From positions 124,001 through 188,000 of the forward strand of contig NZ_JASLGT010000009.1 in assembly GCF_030150205.1 (NCBI RefSeq): a stretch of DNA of 64,000 nt. Reading direction: 5' to 3'. Below the pieces are notes generated by a model. That model searched no databases. It was not told the origin of the DNA and saw only the letters and a list, made by a program, of their open reading frames with translations. The position numbers were made by a program, and so were the translations under genes. This stretch comes from Niabella sp. (GTDB lineage: Bacteria; Bacteroidota; Bacteroidia; Chitinophagales; Chitinophagaceae). Positions 7,805 to 15,274 of this stretch are shown here, piece by piece. Each line of letters begins with the position of its first letter. The stretch's first letter is position 1.

Positions 7805-8665
7805 TTATTGGATCGTTTCCTTTGTAGCCCCGCAGGTCAGCATCCGGGAACCGTAGTAAGGATTCCTGATCCCCTGTTCGTTGCTGAGCCAGTTGGCGCC
7901 ACCCTTATACATCGGGCAATGATTATAATAGATTTTATAGGGTAAGGAGGAGGCTTTTATCAACTTGTAAATGGTTTCCGTAAGCGGTACAAATGCGGCC
8001 CGCTGCTTTTCAATGCCACTGGCTGATTGCAGTGTGGATGCCTGCTTTTGTAAATCGCCCATTACGGCCATCCATACCTGGTGCTCGTTGCTGCTTAATG
8101 CACCCATTTTTACCGCCTTAACCGCCGCATTCAATTCCCCGGCTTTTTGTGTAACGGTCTTTGCATCCGCCTGTACCAGGGCATTGTTGATGGCAAAATA
8201 GGCTTTATATATAGGATCCAGTACTGAAGCGGCGACTGCTTCCGGTGTGCTTATGGCTGGATTTTCGTCCTGCATCCCGGAATGACCGGCATGTGCCTGT
8301 TGCGAAGCAGCCTCCGGATCGCCTTTGTACCGGCAGGCTTCCGGCAATGTGCGGTAAGTTTCAAGTGGGGCGTTATAACGTTCGTTGTCAAATCCGGCCA
8401 ACGCCACCTGTTTCAATATCGCATCTTTAGTGGTGGCATGACTGTTATAAACCAGGGTTGCTTTTTGTGTAGCAGGCTCCCATGTTAACTGGGATTGCTT
8501 TTTTTGTGTGCCTGCTTTTTCGATCAGTGCTTTGCAGGCAGCCGCATTTCCCAGGATGGATACAGTGGTGGTTTTTGAATGTTTTATTATTTGTCCATCT
8601 GCATAAGAAAAAGTGGTGGTAAGGCCCATTAAAAGGACCAGGAATATATTTTTTATCGATTGCAT
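7805..8665 (-). CDS. Exported DUF3347 protein with HMA-like N-terminal domain
   Basis: 286 residues from the ATG at 8665, which starts a signal peptide (LVLLMGLTTTFSYA). Residues 25-95 resemble a heavy-metal-associated fold (TTTVSILGNAAACKALIEKAG, then a DAILKQVALAGFDNERY C-terminal strand) but without the CxxC metal pair. After a short His-rich linker (HAGHSGM) comes a DUF3347 domain: LDPIYKAYFAINNAL, then the end motif YNHCPMYKGGANWLS and IRNPYYGSRMLTCG. DUF3347 is frequent beside or fused to CusB-type copper efflux components, and its Cys/Met/His residues suit Cu binding. It sits 83 bases before the multicopper oxidase gene, on the same strand. Confidence 0.88.
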   Translation of the reverse strand: MQSIKNIFLVLLMGLTTTFSYADGQIIKHSKTTTVSILGNAAACKALIEKAGTQKKQSQLTWEPATQKATLVYNSHATTKDAILKQVALAGFDNERYNAPLETYRTLPEACRYKGDPEAASQQAHAGHSGMQDENPAISTPEAVAASVLDPIYKAYFAINNALVQADAKTVTQKAGELNAAVKAVKMGALSSNEHQVWMAVMGDLQKQASTLQSASGIEKQRAAFVPLTETIYKLIKASSLPYKIYYNHCPMYKGGANWLSNEQGIRNPYYGSRMLTCGATKETIQ

Positions 8666-8770
8666 GGTTGTATAATTAATCAGTGATAAATAGCATGCGA
8701 AAGACCGCATACTGCATGAGTGAACGCCGGAGCGTTACGGAATGGGCATAAAACACCCGTGTAATACTGA

Positions 8771-9148
8771 TTAACTCAATCGGGGCGGCTGCCAGATCGT
8801 ATAGGCATAAGCGGGGAGGTGTAACCTGTTCCGCCCGATGCGGTGACCGGTTACCGCTACAGGAAGGGAATTGATGCCCAGGTAGCTGACAGTATGTAAA
8901 CTGTAGATGGATACCGGATGACAACTGTTGTCGGTACAGTTATCGTGGGTACAATGTCCTTTCTGCTGGTGTTTAGCGGCAGCATGATCGCAACAGGAAG
9001 CCTTATGGCGGGTATGAGCCTTCTTAAGGTGGGAAGCGCCCACCGCTACATGTTGCGTTGTTTTTTGATGCATTTCACAGGCACGGGCTGTTACTGACGG
9101 CGCCATGAAAAAGGCGGCCAGAGATACGATCAATACTATGAAACGCAT
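8771..9148 (-). CDS. Small exported His/Cys-rich protein (HYC_CC_PP-like)
   Basis: 125 residues from the ATG at 9148; an in-frame GTG three codons upstream is possible. A signal peptide (FIVLIVSLAAFFMAPSVTA) is followed by CEMH, KASCCDHAAAKHQQKGHCTHDNCTDNSCH and a C-terminal IWQPPR. The paired CC, the many His/Cys and the terminal PP motif match a small Bacteroidota family found beside metal-resistance genes. It is the first gene of the copper cluster and has a good promoter, so it may buffer or sense copper in the periplasm; this is inference. Confidence 0.75.
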   Translation of the reverse strand: MRFIVLIVSLAAFFMAPSVTARACEMHQKTTQHVAVGASHLKKAHTRHKASCCDHAAAKHQQKGHCTHDNCTDNSCHPVSIYSLHTVSYLGINSLPVAVTGHRIGRNRLHLPAYAYTIWQPPRLS

Positions 9149-9161
9149 TTGTAACACTCCA

Positions 9162-9191
9162 CAAAATTACACCCTATTGTTTTCCGAACAA
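9162..9191 (-). promoter_or_regulatory. Promoter of the copper-handling cluster
   Basis: On the minus strand TAATTTTG (9169-9162) has a TTG exactly 19 bases upstream (9191-9189), an ideal Bacteroidota promoter. The predicted leader is about 10 bases. Confidence 0.75.
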
Positions 9192-9328
9192 AAAAAATAG
9201 CCCTGATTTTAGATTCTAACAGATTGATAACAATTGATCCTCATTTACTTAGCATTTCTGTAAATGATGTAAGAAAACCGTGGAATTCTGTAAGCATCCG
9301 CTATGGTACTTCCCTTATTACGAAACCT

Positions 9329-9772
9329 TTAAGGGCTGATTTGCTTTACATACCCGGTAGAAGAAGCCTCAAATCCCATCTTTGGGTAGAACAGATGGGC
9401 GGCTTTCCGTTCGGGCCGGTTACCGGAATTGAGCCGGAGCGTACCGGCTCCAATGGCCCGGGCATGTGCGGTTGCCGCTTCCAGTAATTGTTTTCCAACT
9501 CCGGCTTTCCGCTGATCCCTGTGCACCACAAGCGCCTGGATCCATACATAGGTTCCTCTTTTTTCCCAGTACCATCCCTGCGCCAGGCCTGCATATCCCA
9601 CTACCTGGTGATCCATCACCGCCACCAGGGTGCGGCAATGGCTGCAGATGGCGATTTCATTGATGCGCTGCTGCATTTCTTCTATGGTGGTTGGATAGCC
9701 CAGCTGATTTGTGAGGTCTGTTACCGCCCCCAGATCTTTTTGTTCGTAATCGCGGATAGAGATTGATGTCAT
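9329..9772 (-). CDS. GNAT family N-acetyltransferase
   Basis: 147 residues from the ATG at 9772 (MTSISIRDYE); an in-frame start nine codons earlier would overlap the stop of the upstream gene. Visible GNAT elements are IQALVVHRDQRKAGVGKQLLEAA, which holds the Q/RxxGxG/A acetyl-CoA loop, and the C-terminal FYPKMGFE. Substrate unknown. Last gene of a four-gene minus-strand group of small enzymes; the upstream acetyltransferase gene ends 23 bases away. Confidence 0.88.
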   Translation of the reverse strand: MTSISIRDYEQKDLGAVTDLTNQLGYPTTIEEMQQRINEIAICSHCRTLVAVMDHQVVGYAGLAQGWYWEKRGTYVWIQALVVHRDQRKAGVGKQLLEAATAHARAIGAGTLRLNSGNRPERKAAHLFYPKMGFEASSTGYVKQISP

Positions 9773-9795
9773 TTTTTTGTGGTTTAAAGTGAAGA

Positions 9796-10257
9796 TCACA
9801 ATAGTTGCCGGAGCAGTACCATATCCTTGAGCTGCACACCATTTTCAAAAATCGGTTGAGGGTAATGGGTAATAAAGAAATTTTCCCGCAGCCCGTATTT
9901 TTTGAAACCATTGCGCTCATAAAACCGGATCTGCCGGAGCCCGGTATCGGCCGTTCCCACAATAAGCGTTTTGTATTGCTGTTTGCGCGCAACCGCAATG
10001 ATCTGTTGGATTAAAAAAGAACCGATGCCTTTGTTTTGATGCGATGCAGCCACTGCCATGTTTTTTATTTCCAGCGCATCGGCCGATAACGGATATAAGA
10101 CAGCAACACCAATCATTTCCTTTGCATCCATCAATACATATACTGCCGAATCATAGATATATTTTTCTATGGCTTCGATGGTTTCATCCGCCAGTAGTAA
10201 TAAACCGAAGGGAAGTGCATCTGTTGGCCGGAGTTGTATAAGTTGAAGTTGCTGCAT
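9796..10257 (-). CDS. GNAT family N-acetyltransferase
   Basis: 153 residues from the ATG at 10257 (MQQLQLIQLRP). The acetyl-CoA motif is IKNMAVAASHQNKGIGSFLI and the C-terminal motif is FYERNGFKKYG. It resembles small-molecule or ribosomal-protein-type acetyltransferases; the substrate cannot be told from sequence. Grouped with another, clearly different GNAT gene and with DUF1801 and GyrI-like genes on the same strand. Confidence 0.88.
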   Translation of the reverse strand: MQQLQLIQLRPTDALPFGLLLLADETIEAIEKYIYDSAVYVLMDAKEMIGVAVLYPLSADALEIKNMAVAASHQNKGIGSFLIQQIIAVARKQQYKTLIVGTADTGLRQIRFYERNGFKKYGLRENFFITHYPQPIFENGVQLKDMVLLRQLL

Positions 10258-10343
10258 GGCGGGATCGCATTTTGCCGGTGTTGTAACGGGCAGGTAAAGT
10301 AACAAAATCCGGCGGAAAAATGCCGGCAATCCATAGCTGCTAT

Positions 10344-10709
10344 TTATTTTGTTTTTACGATCCCTTCGCGGTATAGCCGGAGCATATCCTGCAGGATCCG
10401 GGTAATGGTTTTTACGGGCAGATCTTTGTGCGGATCAACCAAAAGCGTTTTCATGCGGGCCCGCTTTTCCTGTTGGAGCAAGGGATGATGGATGTGCTTG
10501 CCCTCCACAATCCCCAGGTAGGGGTGCCCCCGCTTTTTGTCGATCCAAAGGTAACAGCACATTTTTCCTTTGTAACAAAAAAAAGGCATTCCATACTTCC
10601 ATGCGGCTGTAAGATGGGTATCCTGCAACAGGATCATCGTTTTTAAAGCGAACAGACAGCTTTTTACCGGCTCTTCCTGTTTGGCGTAAAAATCATCTAA
10701 TGCGTTCAT
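10344..10709 (-). CDS. DUF1801 domain protein
   Basis: 121 residues. The pattern is a helical N-terminus, AAWKYGMPFFCYKGKMCCYLWIDKKRGHPYLGI in the middle and a C-terminal LLVDPHKDLP helix pair, matching DUF1801 (YdhG-like fold). Biochemical role unknown. The start overlaps the stop of the GyrI-like gene by ATGA, showing translational coupling. Confidence 0.8.
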   Translation of the reverse strand: MNALDDFYAKQEEPVKSCLFALKTMILLQDTHLTAAWKYGMPFFCYKGKMCCYLWIDKKRGHPYLGIVEGKHIHHPLLQQEKRARMKTLLVDPHKDLPVKTITRILQDMLRLYREGIVKTK

Positions 10710-11170
10710 TCAGTTTCCAATGCTATAAAGATAGGCACTTCTGCATGTTCCGGATCCTGCGCCTCTACTCCGTACACTTCAAAATCGGTAGTGTATTTCC
10801 GGGACAAGGGCGTGTTCCAGATCTTGAGCCACTCGTTAAAGACAAATCCCTCACCCATGTTACCGGTTGCTGTAAAGCGGGCGTAATTTCCGGCAGCAAT
10901 TTCTACGGCTTCCATGCCTGCGGGGATCTGGTCAAAACAGGTAACCCTGCATCCCAGCACGGTTGTGTATGGTTGTGTATGATCCTTTTCATACGCGGTG
11001 TAAATAGAATAGACCGCATCCCCGGCTTTGTTGGGTATTTGCTGTGCGATGCCTGTAGTCATGAACCGTTCCCAAAGTGCCGGGATATCGATGGCTGCCT
11101 GGTTGTTTGCATTGGTCGTCCGTACACTGATCCCGATTACTTTAAATGAGGTAATGTGCTCCTGTGTCAT
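10706..11170 (-). CDS. GyrI-like / effector-binding domain protein
   Basis: 154 residues. Two SHS2-like halves are visible: FKVIGISVRT at the N-terminus, VLGCRVTCFDQIPAGMEAVEIAAGNYARF in the middle and a C-terminal FEVYG. This is the stand-alone form of the AraC effector-binding (GyrI/BmrR) domain, which binds hydrophobic small molecules and is sometimes a hydrolase. No DNA-binding domain is present. First gene of the group that runs through DUF1801 and two GNAT genes. Confidence 0.82.
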   Translation of the reverse strand: MTQEHITSFKVIGISVRTTNANNQAAIDIPALWERFMTTGIAQQIPNKAGDAVYSIYTAYEKDHTQPYTTVLGCRVTCFDQIPAGMEAVEIAAGNYARFTATGNMGEGFVFNEWLKIWNTPLSRKYTTDFEVYGVEAQDPEHAEVPIFIALETE

Positions 11171-11339
11171 AAAATAAGGTTTTGATAAACGAAGCTAAAG
11201 TGTTGTTGTGACAACCCTATGTCAGGAGCATGCTTTTTTTCAGGATCTTACAGTATTCCGGAACGCAATGTTGATCGTTTGAAACAGCGGTTTGTTGATT
11301 GTAAATATAAGTATTGGTAAACAATTTCCCGGAAAGGCG

Positions 11340-11347
11340 TATTTTAG
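11340..11347 (+). promoter_or_regulatory. Probable -7 element for ogt
   Basis: TATTTTAG is one base off TAnnTTTG and lies 9 bases before the ATG at 11356; a TTG is present 23 bases upstream. Confidence 0.4.
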
Positions 11348-11355
11348 ATCTGCAG

Positions 11356-11856
11356 ATGGAATCCTATTTTTATAAAGAAATAACCTCACCCACCGGTCCC
11401 TTGCGCCTGGTAGCCAACGCCACACACCTGGTTGGAGTGCAATGGCGGATTGATGAAAAATACATTCGTGACGCACCTTTTTTTAAAGAAGTCAATCACC
11501 CACTGTTACTGGAAGCAGAACGCCAGCTAAACGATTATTTTGAGGGAAAACGAAAAGCGTTTGCATTACCGGTAATGCTGACCGGCAGCGAATTTCAGAA
11601 GAAAGTTTGGGCGCTGCTGGCGGATATTCCTTTTGGAAAAACGATCAGTTACGGCGAAATGGCCAGAAGGGTGGGCGATATTAAAACCGTTCGGGCGGTA
11701 GGCGGGGCATTGAATAAAAATCCTATTCCGATCATTGTGCCCTGTCACCGCGTAATTGGCGCCGATGGAAAAATGATCGGCTTTGGTGGGGGTATGCAAC
11801 GTAAAATTTATTTATTGAACCTTGAAAACCCAAAGCCACAGCTGGATCTGTGGTAA
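11356..11856 (+). CDS. ogt: Methylated-DNA--protein-cysteine methyltransferase
   Basis: 166 residues from the ATG at 11356 (MESYFYKEI). The C-terminal domain has FQKKVWALLADIPFGKTISYGEMA, GGALNKNPIPIIVPCHRVIG with the alkyl-acceptor Cys130 in PCHRV, and the downstream GFGGG. It removes alkyl groups from O6-alkylguanine by suicidal transfer to this cysteine. Followed after 12 bases by an AlkA-like glycosylase gene, giving a two-gene alkylation-repair operon. No Ada-type N-terminal regulator domain is present, so regulation is not Ada-like within this protein. Confidence 0.95.
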   Translation: MESYFYKEITSPTGPLRLVANATHLVGVQWRIDEKYIRDAPFFKEVNHPLLLEAERQLNDYFEGKRKAFALPVMLTGSEFQKKVWALLADIPFGKTISYGEMARRVGDIKTVRAVGGALNKNPIPIIVPCHRVIGADGKMIGFGGGMQRKIYLLNLENPKPQLDLW

Positions 11857-11868
11857 GACGTTTGGTTT

Positions 11869-12498
11869 ATGATCCATTCTTTTTCTGAAAAAACATTCAA
11901 ACGTATCTGCAACCAGCTGGCGCAGAAGGATGCGCACCTGGCCGGCGTTTTGGCAACATACGGGCATCCGCCGATGTGGACCCGGCCCAATAGTTTTGAA
12001 TCCCTGGTGCATATCATCCTGGAGCAACAGGTTTCGCTGGCTTCGGCGTTGGCTGCTTTAAAAAAATTGCAGGAATATACCGGGCATATCAGTCCCGAAA
12101 CCATTCTGACGCTGAGTGATGAAACGCTGCGTGCCTGTTATGTCAGCCGGCAAAAGGCCGGGTATATCCGGGGACTGGCAGCGGCTATTACCAGCAGAAC
12201 GATCGATCTCAATGCTATGCACCAGTTGCCGGATGCCGTGATCCGGGAAAAGCTAACAGCTTTAAAGGGGATCGGTAACTGGACGGTTGATGTATACCTG
12301 ATGTTTGTACTGCAACGTGCAGATATCTTTCCGTCTGGGGATCTTGCTGCCGTAAATGCATTGAAACGGCTGAAGGCGCTGGATAAGGATACGCCAAAAG
12401 AAGCATTGCTTGCGATTGCAGCCAGCTGGGCGCCGCACCGTACGGTTGCCACTATGATCCTGTGGCATCATTATTTATCGGCGGGGAAGCGGGGATAA
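11869..12498 (+). CDS. DNA-3-methyladenine glycosylase II (AlkA-like, HhH-GPD)
   Basis: 209 residues, a compact form without the N-terminal AlkA domain. SFESLVHIILEQQVS opens the HhH-GPD fold, LKGIGNWTVDVYLMF is the helix-hairpin-helix, and Asp158 (SGDLAAV) is the catalytic aspartate. It excises alkylated bases such as 3-methyladenine, complementing the preceding methyltransferase. A heptamer array starts 8 bases after the stop. Confidence 0.93.
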   Translation: MIHSFSEKTFKRICNQLAQKDAHLAGVLATYGHPPMWTRPNSFESLVHIILEQQVSLASALAALKKLQEYTGHISPETILTLSDETLRACYVSRQKAGYIRGLAAAITSRTIDLNAMHQLPDAVIREKLTALKGIGNWTVDVYLMFVLQRADIFPSGDLAAVNALKRLKALDKDTPKEALLAIAASWAPHRTVATMILWHHYLSAGKRG

Positions 12499-12506
12499 AT
12501 TTTAGT

Positions 12507-12555
12507 GATCAGTTCTCAGCCTTTAGCAATCAGCCATCAGTCTATGGCATCAGGT
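12507..12555 (+). repeat. Heptamer array, 7 units (NNTCAGY type)
   Basis: Seven gap-free units: GATCAGT, TCTCAGC, CTTTAGC, AATCAGC, CATCAGT, CTATGGC, ATCAGGT. It begins 8 bases after the AlkA-like stop and lies on the same strand. Confidence 0.8.
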
Positions 12556-12592
12556 GACCGGTGATCTGTTTTCGACGAGGGATCTGTTTAAG

Positions 12593-12620
12593 GTTTGAAG
12601 CTTCAGGTTTGAGGTTGGAT
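12593..12620 (-). repeat. Heptamer array, 4 units (CTCAAAC type on minus strand)
   Basis: On the plus strand the units are GTTTGAA, GCTTCAG, GTTTGAG and GTTGGAT. Read on the minus strand they are TCAAAC/CTGAAGC-like, the orientation of the flavin reductase gene that ends at 12796. Confidence 0.6.
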
Positions 12621-12730
12621 CTTCGTTTCTGCCCGGGGGAACTTCGCTTCTTCCTGTTCACTACCCGCTATTCCCGATTCTCCTCAAATGTAGACCGGAG
12701 GAAAGTTCACGAAACAGAAACGTTATCTTC

Positions 12731-12770
12731 ATTTTCACATTTTCAAATCTCCACATTTTCACATTCCCAG
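12731..12770 (-). repeat. Octamer array, 5 units
   Basis: The period is 8 here: ATTTTCAC, ATTTTCAA, ATCTCCAC, ATTTTCAC, ATTCCCAG. Read on the minus strand it is GTGAAAAT-like and begins 25 bases after the flavin reductase stop codon. Confidence 0.55.
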
Positions 12771-12795
12771 ACCATCCGGATTGAAGCTGCCGGTC

Positions 12796-13350
12796 TTAAA
12801 TCGTTACTACCCGTTTTGAAGTAATAATACTGGTAAGCAGGTTGATTTTGTTTTTATATTCCTGGGTGATTTCCTGGTAATCCGGTGCCATAAATAATGC
12901 ATTGCGTACAATGGGTACACTGAAAGGAACCGGCCAGGCTCTTAATGATTTGGCTACGGCATCCATTGCATTGATACCCTGCATCGCCTGACCACCGTCT
13001 GCCCAGCAGATCAGCCCGATGAGTTTGTCGATCAGGTAAGGACGTTCTTCTTTAGAGCTCAGCTCCAACCAGTCGAGGCAATTTTTCATTACGCCCGTCA
13101 TGCTGCCATGATAAAGCGGCGTGAGCCAGATATGTGCATCGGCATTTCTAAACAGGTTAAGCATCACCTGAACACCATTGGGTGTTTTTTGCAGCGTATA
13201 GTCAAATAAAGGAATGCCGGACTCTACAAGATTGAAAACGGAAACGGTTGCTCCCTGGGCTTCGAGATGTTCTTTCAGGTAGGCAGAAAGCTTTGTTGGT
13301 GTAGATCCTTCCCGTTGATCCAATGATCCGTTCAATACTAATATATTCAT
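12796..13350 (-). CDS. NAD(P)H-dependent FMN reductase (flavodoxin-like fold)
   Basis: 184 residues. The FMN phosphate loop is LVLNGSLDQREGSTPTKL at the N-terminus, followed by TPLYHGSMTGVMKNCLDWL, the family hallmark for flavin binding. The C-terminal helices are typical. It supplies reduced flavin or reduces quinone- or azo-type acceptors; the substrate is not clear. The ATG overlaps the stop of the DUF2480 gene by four bases. Confidence 0.9.
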   Translation of the reverse strand: MNILVLNGSLDQREGSTPTKLSAYLKEHLEAQGATVSVFNLVESGIPLFDYTLQKTPNGVQVMLNLFRNADAHIWLTPLYHGSMTGVMKNCLDWLELSSKEERPYLIDKLIGLICWADGGQAMQGINAMDAVAKSLRAWPVPFSVPIVRNALFMAPDYQEITQEYKNKINLLTSIITSKRVVTI

Positions 13351-13883
13351 GATGTCGTTTCTGTTGATGGTTTGTGTAATTTATAAATAACTTTCGGCAG
13401 CCCGGGTTCGCCATACATAAGCGTGGTTACCAGGGGCATTAATTTTTCTGCAGCCTTCATATACACGGCCTCCGGCACAGCTGCGTTTGCGCGCAGGGTT
13501 ACTTTTTCCTCTTTCAGACTGCTGAAATCTGCGGCCTCAATGTTTGCTACCCAGCGCTCCGTTTTATGCAGTTCCGTGCTGCCAAATATAATGCTTTTTG
13601 CGAATGGCTGTAATTTTACAGACAGCAGTATCCATACCCACTGCGGAATAATAGCCCCGGAAGTGCAATGCACTGATACAGAACTTCCGGCATATTCGCT
13701 CCAGTTAACCGCCTCCATCGCTGTTCTGAATTCTTTTTCTTTTAGCATCAGGCCCCGGTAACAGTAGGGGGTAATATCAAAAGCGGCAAATGGCTCATCC
13801 AGTGCATAATCTGCAAGGTTGATTCCTATAATACCCGATTGGGTTACTTTATTTGGTATGATATCCGGAAGATTTTGCATCAT
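13347..13883 (-). CDS. DUF2480 family protein
   Basis: 178 residues, cytoplasmic. Family-like segments are VTQSGIIGINLADYAL, DITPYCYRGLMLKEKEFR and VSVHCTSGAIIPQWVWILL. DUF2480 proteins are restricted to Bacteroidota and are often encoded near Fe-S assembly (suf) genes; function unknown. Divergent from a SufR-like regulator and translationally coupled to the flavin reductase, which supports an iron-sulfur or redox connection by inference. Confidence 0.85.
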   Translation of the reverse strand: MMQNLPDIIPNKVTQSGIIGINLADYALDEPFAAFDITPYCYRGLMLKEKEFRTAMEAVNWSEYAGSSVSVHCTSGAIIPQWVWILLSVKLQPFAKSIIFGSTELHKTERWVANIEAADFSSLKEEKVTLRANAAVPEAVYMKAAEKLMPLVTTLMYGEPGLPKVIYKLHKPSTETTS

Positions 13884-13916
13884 TGGGTTCCTGTATCTTA
13901 AGTCCCGTAAAAGTAC

Positions 13917-13924
13917 TAATTTTG
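13917..13924 (+). promoter_or_regulatory. -7 element for the SufR-like regulator
   Basis: TAATTTTG matches TAnnTTTG and lies 30 bases before the ATG at 13955. The divergent DUF2480 gene starts at 13883, so both promoters share a 71-base region. Confidence 0.55.
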
Positions 13925-13954
13925 TATTTAAAATAAATAATTACTTTGTTTATT

Positions 13955-14590
13955 ATGCATAATCATCTTCCCGATAATGAAAAAGCGCTGGGCATTATCA
14001 AGACCAGCGGGCCGCAAACCTTGCTGGAGCTGGCGGCAGCAATGGAGATCACCGTGGAAGGTGCAAGGTTTCATTTATTGAAGCTTGCAAAAGAAGGACT
14101 GGTGACCGCCACTACAGAGTCCAGGGGCCGGGGAAGACCACAGCAGATATGGGCGTTAACCGATATGGGGCATGCCCGTTTCCCGGATATGCATGCGGCA
14201 TTGACGGTAAACCTGATCGAATCGATCCGGGGCATATTGGGACAGCCGGTCCTGGATAAGCTTATCGCAGCAAATGGTAAGGCCGGCCTGGAACGATATC
14301 TGAAGGAGCTGGAAGGCAAGGCGGGGCTTAAAGAGCGTCTGAAAGGCCTGGCGGCGATCCGCACCCGTGAGGGCTATATGGCGGATGTTAAAAAGGAAGG
14401 CGATCATTTTTTGCTGGTAGAAAATCATTGTCCGATCTGCGCGGCCGCAGCCAGTTGCCAGGGCTTTTGCGCATCGGAATTAAAAACGTTTAAAACGGTG
14501 TTGGGCAAAGCGGCCGAAGTAGAGCGTGTAGATCATATTTTAAAGGGAGCCCGGCGGTGTGCATACAAGGTTACACCGGTGGCCAGATGA
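13955..14590 (+). CDS. SufR-like transcriptional regulator
   Basis: 211 residues from the ATG at 13955; a TTG nine bases upstream is an alternative. The N-terminal winged helix is visible in LLELAAAMEITVEGARFHLLKLAKEGLV, with a basic wing ESRGRGRPQQIW. The C-terminal part has ENHCPICAAAASCQGFCASEL and GARRCAY, the cysteine pattern that binds a [4Fe-4S] cluster in SufR. SufR represses suf operons in its cluster-bound form. Its likely target here is the divergent DUF2480/flavin-reductase pair or its own promoter; that is inference. Confidence 0.9.
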   Translation: MHNHLPDNEKALGIIKTSGPQTLLELAAAMEITVEGARFHLLKLAKEGLVTATTESRGRGRPQQIWALTDMGHARFPDMHAALTVNLIESIRGILGQPVLDKLIAANGKAGLERYLKELEGKAGLKERLKGLAAIRTREGYMADVKKEGDHFLLVENHCPICAAAASCQGFCASELKTFKTVLGKAAEVERVDHILKGARRCAYKVTPVAR

Positions 14591-14674
14591 TGGGTTCCAG
14601 GTTTAACGTTTCAGGCATGCCCGTCGTGGCGGGTTAGATTCTTTTTATGCCTGATGTTTTCACGTCCAGGGCTA

Positions 14675-14723
14675 AAAACTAAAAACTGAAGACTGATAGC
14701 TGACCGCTGACCGCTTATAGCTT
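14675..14723 (-). repeat. Heptamer array, 7 units, overlapping a stop codon
   Basis: On the minus strand the units read AAGCTAT, AAGCGGT, CAGCGGT, CAGCTAT, CAGTCTT, CAGTTTT, TAGTTTT. The first unit spans the last codons of the membrane protein ending at 14715 and the TAA stop falls inside the array. A short CCCG...CGGG hairpin lies further on at 14620-14633. Confidence 0.8.
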
Positions 14724-15173
14724 GCGATAATAACGACGAGCCATAAAGGAAAGGGGAATACCGATAAGAAGGATCAATATGGCTGCGTTAATGAGGATGC
14801 CGGAAACCGACCCGGGAAATTTCCCGATCCGGGATAACGGCACTACAACGAGGTTCATAACCACCCAGATAAAGAGGCCATAGAAGATGCCTGTTACAAC
14901 CGGGTTCCGCTTCAGTATGTTTAAACGGGGATACAGCCAGAAGAAAAATACGGTAAACAGGAATGCAACAAGGTAATGCATCAGCAACCCGGTTATATAA
15001 ATAGCAGCTCCTCCGGAAAAGGCGGCGGGCCCCAGTAAGGCACTGGCAATATACCGGAAGATAAAAAGCGGATTTTTGCCGGTTGCCAGGTAAAAATAGA
15101 GGAAGGCGGACAGGATGTCCAGTGTACCAACAATTATCCCAGCTTTCAGAACGGTAAAGGTGCGCTTGTTCAT
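14715..15173 (-). CDS. Four-helix inner-membrane protein of unknown function
   Basis: 152 residues with four hydrophobic helices: AGIIVGTLDILSAFLYFYL, an ALLGPAAF turn with YITGLLMHYLVAFLF, a third helix near GIFYGLFIWVVMNLVVV and a fourth near LINAAILILLIGI. The overall pattern is like DUF1440/YagU-type proteins, but I cannot confirm the family. It lies 102 bases after tamL on the same strand. The last residues and stop are written by a heptamer array. Confidence 0.7.
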   Translation of the reverse strand: MNKRTFTVLKAGIIVGTLDILSAFLYFYLATGKNPLFIFRYIASALLGPAAFSGGAAIYITGLLMHYLVAFLFTVFFFWLYPRLNILKRNPVVTGIFYGLFIWVVMNLVVVPLSRIGKFPGSVSGILINAAILILLIGIPLSFMARRYYRKL

Positions 15174-15274
15174 ACAGAACCGGTTTTAACGTTTACAAAA
15201 GATAAGAAGGCCTTCGATCCGGTATGCCTGGCAGATCTGCAACATGCAGACAGACGGAGATAAGCTGGTTCATA

